Source of the DNA: Pinus tabuliformis
Taxonomy: Eukaryota; Streptophyta; Pinopsida; Pinales; Pinaceae
Direction: 5' to 3'
NCBI GenBank assembly: GCA_031772625.1
Contig: CM062819.1
Span: 1,232,644,955-1,232,708,954 of the forward strand
Length of the DNA stretch: 64,000 nt
The notes beneath the pieces were generated by a model. It made no database searches, was not told the DNA's origin, and was given only the letters and a program-made list of their open reading frames with translations. The position numbers were made by a program, and so were the translations under genes. Numbering within the stretch: position 1 is the stretch's first letter; each line of letters opens with the position of its first letter. Below are positions 54,193 to 64,000 of the stretch, one piece after another.

Positions 54193-56918
54193 ATGCAGGT
54201 GAAAATTCATAGTGATTATGAAGGGTCTATAACAGTGAAGGATGGGGGAGAAACAGTATGACATGAGTCAAATTCCACAGAGGCTTTGGAGAAATTCCTG
54301 GAAGCATACCAAATATTTAGAGAAGCAGGGTGGATTGAATTCTTTGAGCGACTCAAGGGGTTGGATGAAAATGTTGCTCTGGAATTTTCTCGAAATTTGA
54401 ACAAGAGTCGAACAGAGGTTAGAGACATAAGAGTGGAGATTATAAATGAATTAATTACCAAAGTAACAACACTTTGACGCAAAGGGAAGAGTCGGTTCAA
54501 TTGGAAAATTAATGACCTAGCTCTCAAAGCTGAATTCTTGCAGGGAGAAGAATAGTTGGTCAAGAAGGAAAGAGGAAATGACCGCATTTACCTTCCTCAG
54601 CTGTGGGATGATGTTAGCCTATTCATTATTGAGTACATTACATGTGAGGGGCACTCGCTGATAGTCTTCAATTATCATTTTCTGTTGCTGAGCCATCTTC
54701 AGCATGGGTAATTGGTCAATATTCCCTATTTCCTGTTGGAAACTTTGATACATATGGCTGCAGCGATAAAGGTGGCCTCACATCCAGGGAGATGCGTTAG
54801 CAATCATGGTCTCATAAATTTGATCATGATGGAAGCCCTGGAGAAGCAAGGAAGAAGTTGTAAAATTTTATCAGTGCAACTCCTACAGATGCTCCGAGGG
54901 AATTCGATACAACTAAGGAGCAGGGACAATCTTTGAGAGTTAGAGTCGAGAAAAGATCACTTGAGAAACCGGTGGGTGATATAGTACCAAAGAAAATGGT
55001 TAAGGTTGTTTCTCAACCAGAATCCTCGCCACCAAAGAAGAAACCAGAACCCTCGCCACCAACGAAGAAACCATAAACCTCACCATCGACGAAGAAGCCA
55101 AAACCCTTGCAACCATCCAAGAAGAGACCAGGTGAGCAAGAAGAAAAAAAAGGAGAAGTAGAAAAAGATGAAACAAACCAAGCAGGAAGATGCTTCTTCA
55201 CCTAGAAATGACAAAACCCGAACCTTGTTGCTTAAAATTGAGAAATTAAAAGAAGAAAATAGGAAATTAAAGCAACAATTAGGAGGTCGAAAAATGAAAA
55301 TGAAGGTTTCGGGTCTCGATACATTGGTTGTGGTTGTTGACAAGTTAGGATAAGAAACCACCTAGGGGCCTTTATGTATATAATGTGTAGATGGTTTAGC
55401 AACAACAGGGTATAAAATTTTCATTGCAGACACCATCTCAGAAGGAACCCAAACGAAACCATGGGAGGATAACACACAAGAACTCGTTGATGATGTTGCT
55501 GATACATAAGAACCAACAGTTGAAATGGAGCACCCCATGAATTTTGACCTAGAAACTGACACACAAGAACTTGTTAATGATGTTGTTGATACACAAGAAC
55601 CAACAGTTGAGACAAAGGTTTTTAAGGAAGAAGAAGTGAAAGTTGTTCCACAATAACCTAGAAGTTGCTGATACACAAGAACCAAAAGCTAAGGCAAAGC
55701 GGCTCGAAACACAAGATGATGTTACACCCTTTTCTTCTATTAAACAAGAAATTTCACAGGACCCTGAAGCAAGTTGGCATTCAAAAAAAAATGTTGGTAT
55801 CAGAACTGTAAATTGGAAACAATTGGCACTTTCCCTGAAAAAGGGAACGATTTCTATGGAAGAACATTAGGTGGTCATTCATAACCCTATGGATCAGTGG
55901 GTTGAGGAATTATTCATAGAAAAGTTGATAAAGTGGGAAACGAGGAAAGTTGAGATGGAGAAGGAAAAACATAGACAAAAACTACAACAAGAGGTCATGA
56001 GGTTGACTAAAGAGAAAGGTAAAATGTATGAGTTAGTCCTAAACCTTTTGGGTTGTAGGTCACCATCTTCATCCTACCTGATCTTCTTGTGGAATTTTTT
56101 TTTATTTTTTCCAATTGAAAGCGATTTATGAGAACAGACCCTACGAGAGAAATTCCACTAAAACTTTTTTAAAGGTATTTCAGTCATGCGATTTTGATGA
56201 GCAGAGTTTGTTATGCAAACTCTTTTTACATAATGTGTTTTTTGAGCATTCTAGTTTACAAATGGCTATAAATATCGCCCCCTATGTTGGAGATTTGCAG
56301 CTACAAGCATTCATATATTTTATGAGAAATCAAATTGATTTGCACCTTGCCACAAAATAATCTTCTATGAATGAAGAAAAGGAAACCTTGATGGTAAGAT
56401 CAGAACCTGGTATAGTCACTACTATGGGGCAGGAATTCAAGAAGTTTCTTAGTAACCCTGGCATGATAGAACAACTGTCCCTCTATAGGAGAAGGATTCT
56501 TGGGTTTTGTTTTAATATTCATGAACAATTGAAAAGTAGAGTATTGGTCGGGAACTTGAAACGGTGGGAAGCTTGCAGTGATACATTACAAGCAAGGGAT
56601 CCCTTTGGATACCCCAATTTCATGATTCTTGTTACTTGAGTCCCTGAATATGTACGAATTGTCAAAATAATGGGAGATTTTTTGATGGGGCTCAAATTCA
56701 AGTTTCATTTGATTTGGCTACTGATTGAGAAATACCAGCCTCACTTTCATTTGAACATATATGATGAACATTCATGGACAACTCATCTTGTGTCTACCCA
56801 AGGGTATAGGAAAGACGACGAAGACACTATTGGCACCTATGATTTCACAAGACTGCATCAGCAACATGCCAGTGTCACAATCGTTTTGGACCCTGAAGAT
56901 ACCAAAGAGACTGCATGA
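54193..56918 (+). pseudogene. gypsy-4 extra gene, unrecognised, ~900 codons
   Basis: From ATG 54193 the three frames together encode one long plus-strand protein, broken by an early TGA (54258) and several frame changes. Parts in order: a 250-residue conserved-looking region (FLEAYQIFREAGWIEFFERL, LEFSRNLNKSRTEVRDIRVE, YLPQLWDDVSLFIIEYITCE, NHGLINLIMMEALEKQGR); a Pro/Lys repeat (KKKPEPSPPTKKP); a leucine-heptad stretch (KIEKLKEENRKLKQQL); an acidic repeat built on DTQEPTVE; a second coiled-coil (KWETRKVEMEKEKHRQKLQQ); and a C-terminal region (FKKFLSNPGMIEQLSLYRRR, FMRNQIDLHLATK, HFHLNIYDEHSW). Its position matches the extra/env-like ORF slot of plant gypsy elements, but I see no signal peptide or membrane helix. 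I do not recognise the family. Confidence 0.65.
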
Positions 56919-56948
56919 GAACATGCAATGGATTCAGTTGGGAAGAGA

Positions 56949-58243
56949 TGTTGGGTGCAATATTTAAGGATATTTCAGACATCTTTTCCCCCATTTTTGG
57001 CCATTTTACCTATCCTACAATCTCCCTAGTACAATGTCACTCCTAACAAACAAGAAAAATTTTATTTGACGTATTATTATGCTATTTTCAGCTATGTATT
57101 GAATGAAACAATGCTTTCTTTGGGATGACTAACAAGGGTTTCTCTGGAAGAGTTCTTCAGAATGTTTTTCGTTCAGGTATTGTCATAGCTACTAATAGCC
57201 ATGGATGAACAGTTTTTATTATTCCTTACTATTACAGGGTTCAAGTTGTCATTACACCTTGGGTTTTTCATTTAATGTTGTACACGGTTCGAGTTGTTGT
57301 TACACCATGAAGCTGTTGTTGCACCACGAATTGCCAAAAATGTAGATGTTATTTTCAAAGACAATTGTCAAGGGCCATATAAAGTAATTCCACATGGACA
57401 GTTAAGAAGATCTTAGCAGTTATAATTTTGTCTAAACAAGAGTGGTGTAACCACAACAAATATTTATTGAAACAACTTGTAACAATTTATATCTTTTTAT
57501 TATCTATGTTAGCTTAATCAGCATGAGAATTGTAGATTCTCATGACTGATTCATTTTCCTAATTTTGGGACTCTAAAAAGACTTTATAAAAAAAAGAGCT
57601 TAGTCTCATGTGAGGGGGACGGACAAAACAAAGACAATACCGACATTTTGATCTTGTACTCTTCAGCTATTTTGAATATAAGCATATCTGGTGATGTTAT
57701 TACAATTTCTGTGTTGAATTTTTAACTAAGTTTTCGTTTTCTTCCTGCACCCTGCTAGGGAGGAAGGGCCCTCCTCTTTAGCAGGGATCGCAATGTTGTT
57801 AGGATATTTATTTCTTTCATGCATTAAGTGTGGATTTCTTATTATCGTTGTACATGTTCATTGTGGATAGATACACTTCTACTTCCATATTTATTGTGTG
57901 TTGTTACACATATTAATCAATTCCATGTTATTTAATTCATGTTATATCTTTATCTGATGGTGTATGGCATGCCTATATTTATTTTGAAGGTTTTATGAAG
58001 TGTGGATTCTTTCCTTGTAGAGTGTGTTTCATTTCTACAGTGTGCTTTTCAATTCCTGCAAGTTTGTATTTCCATTCTACAAGAGTATTTTAATTTTTGC
58101 AAGCGTGTTCAACAACATATTTTCTTCATTGTTTTACCTAACTATTACATGTATCATCACAAATAGTGCAGAAACCTTTGAAATAAAAATACTTACCCTA
58201 TTTGATACTAAATGATTGTGGAAGTGATAAAATTGACCGAACA
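56949..58243 (+). repeat. gypsy-4 3' LTR
   Basis: 1,295 bp, TGTTGGGTGC...TTGACCGAACA, preceded by the purine tract TTGGGAAGAGA. It contains the intact form of the GC-rich inverted repeat at 57750-57786. Confidence 0.9.
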
Positions 58244-60092
58244 AAGTCAAAAATCCAAACACTGCTTATATTAAACATCCAAATCATGTCAAACTCTTGC
58301 AACACAAACTTTAATGGTTAAATCATAATGACATATTTATCCTGATCACCTGCAAACACAAGTTCAGTATACATATTCATATTATCATAAACATTCAAAC
58401 TTCCCTTCTCACAGATCTTTCTGTTGTCTGCTCCACATCTGTAGGACTAACATCCTTCAGGTGAACATCTCATTTCATGCAAAAAACTTCATTTTTTTGT
58501 CCAACAGGAATATTTGCACCCATAAGCCTTCCTCTGTGTGGTGGGAGACTACAATCACACCCTTGACCTTACTTCCGTGCGACTGAGAGGCTACAATTGC
58601 ACCTGTGAGTCTGCTTCTATGAAATTGAGGCTTAGAGCAAGGAAAAACTCTTTCTCCTTAGATCAAAACTTTGTTGCTGATTAACAATTTTAGATATTTT
58701 TCTATTCATGACCATAAATCACACTTCAACAGTAAAGAGTATATAATGCAAATAACAATAGGATAAGGGATCTTATGGAGAGGTTCTCCCTTTGAATGGG
58801 AATCTACTTCAGTCATCTTCATTCATGCCATCAACTTGTCTATAATTCTATCATGCATAAAGTCAGACCATATCACATATACATCATGGTTATATTAATT
58901 TATCATCAGTTACTTCATCATGACACAATCTGTCATCAATGGTTAGAGTCAAAGAGCTAATAGGAGTAGACTTCAAGAATTGTGATCACAAGCATTACTT
59001 CTTTGTCACATAACTCAATACATTAAGTTAGGGCATTAAATTTTACCATATGCCATAATCACTAAGCACATCAAAACATAACCATGGTCACAAAAAGATC
59101 TTGAGTATCAATCTCATTGTTAGACTTCTATCATCATGACTGCCATTCATTTCACAAACAAGTAGTATCAAGTTACCATCTACTATAATCAAGGTGCTAA
59201 CCTTATTTATGGAATCAAGGTATCCAAATGGATAGGTGTTAGCCAAATATCAAGTATACTACTATATAAAAGATCAATATTAAGTAGCCTCATAAGAAGT
59301 TCATCATGATCAAGAAGTAAGATACTTACCAAGTGCACCATTTCATCATAAGAACCATGAAATCAAATCACTTTCATATGCATGCATGAACCATTTGAGA
59401 AAGATACATTCTCATCATACCTTGGAGTATTCAAATACCTATGCACCTTTTCATTTGACATAGGAAGCTTGTAGCACTTAGTCATATTTTCATCAGGTGC
59501 CTCTTTACCTTTTCCAGCTCTATCTTTTCTTTCCTGCATCTCAAATGATCCTCAAGAAGGATCCTCTTATTGCATCTCATAAAGGAGGTTAGAAACATCC
59601 AAATACTCAAATATACATGCTGGAAGTATAAGTAATGATCAAAACAATAATCTATCAGTCTAGAGAAAATTAAAGACATAAAGGAGCATCATAAGTTAAG
59701 AAATACTTATCTTCAATGAGAGGCAATCCTCTCCATCTTGAACCAACCTTCAAGAGCCATCACTATACATTGTCCACATAACAATGTTGCCTTCAATCTA
59801 ATTTATCAACAGCTAGGCCTACTAGAGGTTGTCCCATCTAGGGCTCCATCAAATCTGTCACAAGTGTTTGAACATCTTTATTTTGATCATGCTAGGTTTC
59901 ATATCTCAAATCTTTTCCATAAACCAAGGTTTCTCTCAAACCCTAACTTCATAATATCCATCAAACCCTAATACACAAATTGCCTAAGGTTTTCTTCAAA
60001 CCCTAGAATTATTTTAGGTCTCCTCCATCTTCTCTTGCTTCCATCAAAGGTGTCTCCATGGGGGTGATCTCCATGACTTTTCTTCAGCCCAA
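58244..60092. other. non-coding DNA, likely element leader/interior
   Basis: No supported gene. ATC-rich texture like 41733-44664. The part nearest 60092 would be the leader of a minus-strand LTR element whose PBS is at 60093-60103. Three AAACCCTA (telo-box type) motifs lie at 59938, 59963 and 59998. Confidence 0.5.
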
Positions 60093-60103
60093 CTCTGATA
60101 CCA
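60093..60103 (-). promoter_or_regulatory. initiator-Met type primer binding site
   Basis: Minus strand TGGTATCAGAG, identical to the first 11 nt of the standard plant iMet PBS, and directly abutting a TG LTR end at 60104. Confidence 0.85.
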
Positions 60104-61788
60104 TGTTAATTTTTCATAGGGCTATATTGTTCTTTGCTTTGATAATTGCATTTATTCATTAACACATTAAGTTCACCCCATAATATAACATTATTCATAT
60201 TTACATCATTATTCATCATCATATGTAACTATTTAGAAAGAAAAATATCATCACCGTCAATGCATCAGAACATAAAGGAACAATAAAAGAAAAGCATTCA
60301 CACATAGAGACACTAGGATTGTCAAACACTAAGGAAAAACCTACTATGGGTAAAACCCTTGCAAATTCTTCTTCTTAGATTGTCATCAAATAATTCAATA
60401 AAAGGGAGTACAATGAACCATATATTCATCTATGCAACTAACAAGCAAAATCAACTACAACATCCATAAATGAACCCAATAAAGCTTATGCTCAAATATC
60501 TGATTCTGAAGATTATAATGAACTGTCACTGTCTACAGTCACTGAGCGAAATATTCAGAAGACTGAGATTTTTTATTTTAGTTATTGGTCGCATGGAGGA
60601 GGAGTTATGTGAGTTATTATAGCTTCCCAGTCGCTCCCTATTGAGGAAAACTAATTACCTATCATTTAATTTTCAACCCGGGGGTTTTGTAAAACTTGCG
60701 AAGCATGCATGCACTGTATATGCTAGAAATTAACTTCCAATTTAGATCAACCTAACTATGAAACCAAATTCACCTATTCTAATTCAACAATCAATTCAAA
60801 AGAAATTATAGTACAATGTGCGGAATTGAAATCTTAATCTACCACACTTGCAGGAACTGAAATCTTAATCTACCCCACTTGCAGGAATTGAAAATCACAC
60901 CACTCTTTCATAAATGAAATTGCATGAAATGAAATCTACTCTAAGGGATCATGCGTGCATTATCAAATCAGGATCCTATGAAATGAATAATCAAAACCAC
61001 ATGATATGAAATGAAAGCAAAAAAATCATTCTTAACCTCTAGATATGAAAGCAAATAAAAACAGTCACTCTTAACCTCTTCACACAGGAAAAGGTATCAA
61101 ATAAATAAATCTTAATCTATGAAAGAAATAAATCTTAATCTATGAAAAAAATAAATCCCACACATTATAGGAGGCCAATCCAAAAGAATGAGGGATGGAA
61201 AGTTGATAGGTTCCAAATACAAGCATAACCAAATCAAGGTAAACATCACTCATGAGCATGGTGCCAAATCCAAATTATATATTCAAAACATGAGCATTTC
61301 GCCACGGAGGAGGTTCTTCTATTTATACGAAAACATAAGAAGCTACATCATTAATGGAGGTCCATTATTCTCTCCCTAGATCCCTAGAAAATCTCGTAGA
61401 GTTACAACTTAAATAGGTAATGATGAGACACATAACATCTTTGACATTTATCCAAATCTTCTTCCATATCTTGAAGAGAATTCGAATTTGAGCATTGGAG
61501 ACCACATAAGGGTGCCTTGGAAGCTTCCAAATGACCTACACATGTCATGAAACTCAAGCCACTTTTAAGTATTAGCAAGTATATGCCATTTTTGTAAGTT
61601 TTAACCATTTAATTCACTTATAATACTAGAAATCATTAACTTTTGGAAAACGCAAATGGAACGCATATAATTATTAAAAAGGAGGCTAATGAAAGATTAT
61701 ATGGCTATGGAGTTGTGACATGTGACTGAAATGGTGGCGATAAAGGTGAAAGTGGATGATATTTTGAATACATTTTGGAGACTCTACA
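60104..61788 (-). repeat. LTR of a minus-strand retroelement
   Basis: Bounded on the plus strand by TGTTAATTTTTCATAGGG and GGAGACTCTACA. On the left it abuts the iMet-type PBS; on the right, after TA, is CCCCCCAACTAA, i.e. a polypurine tract TTAGTTGGGGGG on the minus strand. A TATAAATAG promoter box lies on the minus strand at 61319-61327, giving U3 of ~470 bp and R-U5 of ~1.2 kb. PBS on one side and PPT on the other suggest the LTR joins two element interiors. Lineage unknown: no pol is visible nearby. Confidence 0.65.
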
Positions 61789-61800
61789 TACCCCCCAACT

Positions 61801-63537
61801 AATGTTATTGCATGTCCTCATGCAATCTACTACATTTCTTAATCATGATTTGCTTTTGAATGAGCTTGGCTTATATCAATTGTCCTTAAACTTTGCATTT
61901 GACAATTTCATTTCTTTTCGCAAAGTATTCCTTGTCATACATGGAATTGCAAAATGTTTGGTTGGTTCTTGTGTGACAACCAAATTTTAATTGGAATTGG
62001 TTCTTGTGTTTCAATACCTTGTCTATTTTTGTTGCAACAAGATTCATTGAACATATTTAAGAATGCATCTTTAAATCAGCGATATAATATGCTCATCATT
62101 TAAGCATTTATTTGCAAATCACATAAATTTTGAATCATAATGCAATCATAATTATTAGTACAAGTATGCTAGGATGAAATGAAGTGAAATGGAATGAAGT
62201 GATAAGGTTGTGATAATAAATGGATGTCCCTTCCACCCAGCTAAAGGTGTTTACGGTTTTTTTCAAATGAGAAAGGAAATATGGTGAAGTATTTTCCAAA
62301 ATTTATAATTTCAGTATTCAAGGAATTCTATGATTAAAATCTAGAAAATAACTTGCCTTTACTTACCTAGGAAGTGGACAAATTGTGCATATGTAGAGAA
62401 GTTGTAGTTGTTGTTGGATCATGGAATAGAATGTAGAATTTCATCTGCTTCTTGGTTGCATAAATGGTGGATGATGTGGTGAAAGTGGATTCTTTATTTT
62501 TGCTGCTAAATTTGTTGTATCTGTTGCAAAATGCTGAAATGATATAGTCTTCACCTGCTTCAAACCTCGATGGTACAATTCTCATGCGAATAAATGTGTT
62601 GTTGTCGAGCATGAAAAGAAGTCATTGGATTACCGAACATTGATGAATGTCGTTAACCAATGTGAGGAAAACTCACCAATAATGTCAATGAGTGCTAAGG
62701 TACCTAAGTACATCTTTCAAAGTGCGAATAGATGAGCTGATGTCAAGCCACTTGCAAGATCTAACAATCAAGGGACATTGATGTATTCCCATGATTGTGA
62801 GCGAGAAAACTTGTTATTGATGCATACAAGCCTCAAGGTACTAATAAGGACTCTAGCCCTACACCTAGAAATTGTGCTAATGTCGATAGGCTAAGACTTG
62901 TTAGAAGGGAGGCCTCAATGAATCCTCCATCATCTAATGCGAGCATAAAACAATAATTTTGAAGGACTATAGATGAAAATTTTTGCAGTTGATCAAGGTT
63001 TATTTGACAAAGCGAAAAGGAAAATGGAATGAATCAAATTTGTAGGGGATCTGAATGGTTTTATTGCTTGGTTGAAAGGTTAGTAAAAGCATGGCATGAA
63101 AATGACTGTGAAGGAAAATGAGATGAATATTTTATTGACTGAATAAGTAGGAATGCAATGGTAAGACTTGTATCTGAAAGGCTTCCAAATGATGTGATGG
63201 ATATGATTCGATATTATTCATCCAAAATCATGTGCTAATTCTTGGATATTTCATCTTTGATGTTGCTATGATCATGTTCTTTTAAAGGAAATGTGGTCTT
63301 TGAGAGACACTGTTTGTTTGTGTCCATCTGTTTATCTTCCTGGAACCTGCAAAAACTTAGTACTTTTTCTGCAATGAGATGTAATATTATCAAAAGAGAG
63401 AGGTGATTAATCTCTTTATTTATGACATTTACAAAAAAAAAAAAAACTGAGAATTGGTACTAATAAAACAGATTCACGAAATAAAATCAAATGAATTTTT
63501 ACCTATTTGGAAACTAGTGCCTCAGGTTACCTGTCAT
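61801..63537. other. no gene recognised
   Basis: AT-rich sequence with short frames only. The first bases (TTGCATGAGGACATGCAATAA on the minus strand, interrupted) resemble sequence often found just before the polypurine tract in gypsy elements, so this may be an old element interior. Otherwise nothing supported. Confidence 0.5.
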
Positions 63538-64000
63538 TGTAGAAATTTTGAATAATATGACACATATTCACAGATATTATCGTGATTATACACTTATAAG
63601 CGGAACATGCATAATACATAACCTCCTCTACATTGATCATCAATTTACAGAAGCAGAAACATTCACAGGTGCACATAGAAGCATCAATCACACATATCAA
63701 CACAGTATTTTCCCGGGGAAAGCATCTCGCTAAAAACCCCAACTATCTGTATATTATATTGATTGAATCATGTACCAATACATAGTACAATACTCCTCAC
63801 AAGTACTCAGTACTATCTCCACATGCTACACACAATACAGCTCAGATTTGATCTCCAAATCTCCCCCGCTGCTTGCCTGCCTCCACAGCTCAATACCTGC
63901 TCAAGAATTGATGAGAATGGTTTACCAAACTCGTATTTTACCTGCAAATAATCACTCACACTATGTTGGACGTGAGAACAGGCTAAAATTCTTAGTATTG
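63538..64000 (-). repeat. partial LTR of family S, runs off the window
   Basis: Starts TGTAGAAATTTTG. Its reverse complement has GGGGTTTTTAGCGAGATGCT, TTTCCCCGGG and TGTGTGATTGATGC in the same order and spacing as the solo LTRs at 8109-9120 and 48154-49259. Third member of the family in the window; its other end is not present. Confidence 0.55.

Larger units (their letters stand above)
44665..58243 (+). mobile_element. gypsy-4: Ty3/gypsy element with a long extra gene
   Basis: A 13.6-kb plus-strand element. LTRs at 44665-45897 and 56949-58243 share TGTTGGGTG.AATATTTAAGG at one end and GACC.AACA at the other. The primer binding site TGGCGATGTTGTCGAGGA is at 45901-45918 and a purine tract TTGGGAAGAGA lies directly before the 3' LTR. 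Gene order is gag, protease (DLGA), RT, RNase H, integrase, a second purine tract (about 53921), and an unrecognised ~900-codon ORF. A solo LTR (48154-49259) sits between gag and protease. Flanking 5-mers (TAGTA / AAGTC) differ. All genes carry stops or frame changes. Confidence 0.9.

Noticed and set aside
44665..58243. Gypsy-4 target-site duplication
   Set aside because: TAGTA and AAGTC flanks do not match; I could not support a duplication.

Overview
This window reads as nuclear DNA of a seed plant, most likely a conifer. There is no operon-like organisation and no dense gene content. More than 90% of it is retrotransposon sequence in nested layers, with AT-rich low-complexity DNA and a few decayed host-gene pieces at the left edge. 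The strongest taxonomic pointer is a Penelope-like element with a GIY-YIG endonuclease of the kind reported in conifers as 'Dryad'. The organism is an inference; no database search was possible.

Left edge (1-6.7 kb): a 1.8-kb tandem duplication carries the 3' part of an mTERF-family gene (one copy truncated). It is followed by a frameshifted GT47 (exostosin / xyloglucan galactosyltransferase type) pseudogene and a plus-strand ORF remnant resembling plant-mobile-domain proteins. That ORF lies antisense to, and just beyond the pol end of, the large Ty3/gypsy element that follows.

Central nest (6.7-34.6 kb): a minus-strand, Tat-like Ty3/gypsy element (gypsy-1) has a DEGAS-type protease, RT, RNase H, integrase and a second, archaeal-type RNase H after the integrase. 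It is split by two insertions. One is a 1,012-bp solo LTR in the integrase (5-bp target duplication ATAAT). The other is a gag-only LTR element (element-2, 12793-29208) with unusually long ~4-kb LTRs, inserted in gag with a perfect TGGGA duplication. The 3' LTR of element-2 was in turn hit by a 6.2-kb mirror-image pair of Penelope-like elements (14011-20198). This pair has a 13-bp target duplication, a hammerhead-ribozyme-like motif in each arm, and an open RT+GIY-YIG reading frame in each arm. The uninterrupted copy of the same LTR supplies the empty site at 26344-26356.

Right part (34.7-64 kb): gypsy-3 (35378-41732, minus) has both LTRs, but pol stops exactly at the RT catalytic motif, so it is non-autonomous; gag-like domains sit between its protease and RT. 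Gypsy-4 (44665-58243, plus) has both LTRs, a primer binding site, gag-PR-RT-RH-IN and a long, unrecognised sense-strand extra gene of about 900 codons between integrase and the 3' LTR. It contains a second solo LTR of the same family as the one in gypsy-1. Gypsy-4 sits in ATC-rich non-coding DNA that probably belongs to another element, whose LTR (60104-61788, minus) has an initiator-Met type primer binding site on one side and a polypurine tract on the other.

Except for the two Penelope frames and the element-2 gag, nearly all element genes carry stops or frameshifts. The relative age order is therefore gypsy-1, then element-2, then the Penelope pair. I saw no rRNA, tRNA gene or CRISPR array. 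LTR ends, target duplications and motifs were read by eye.
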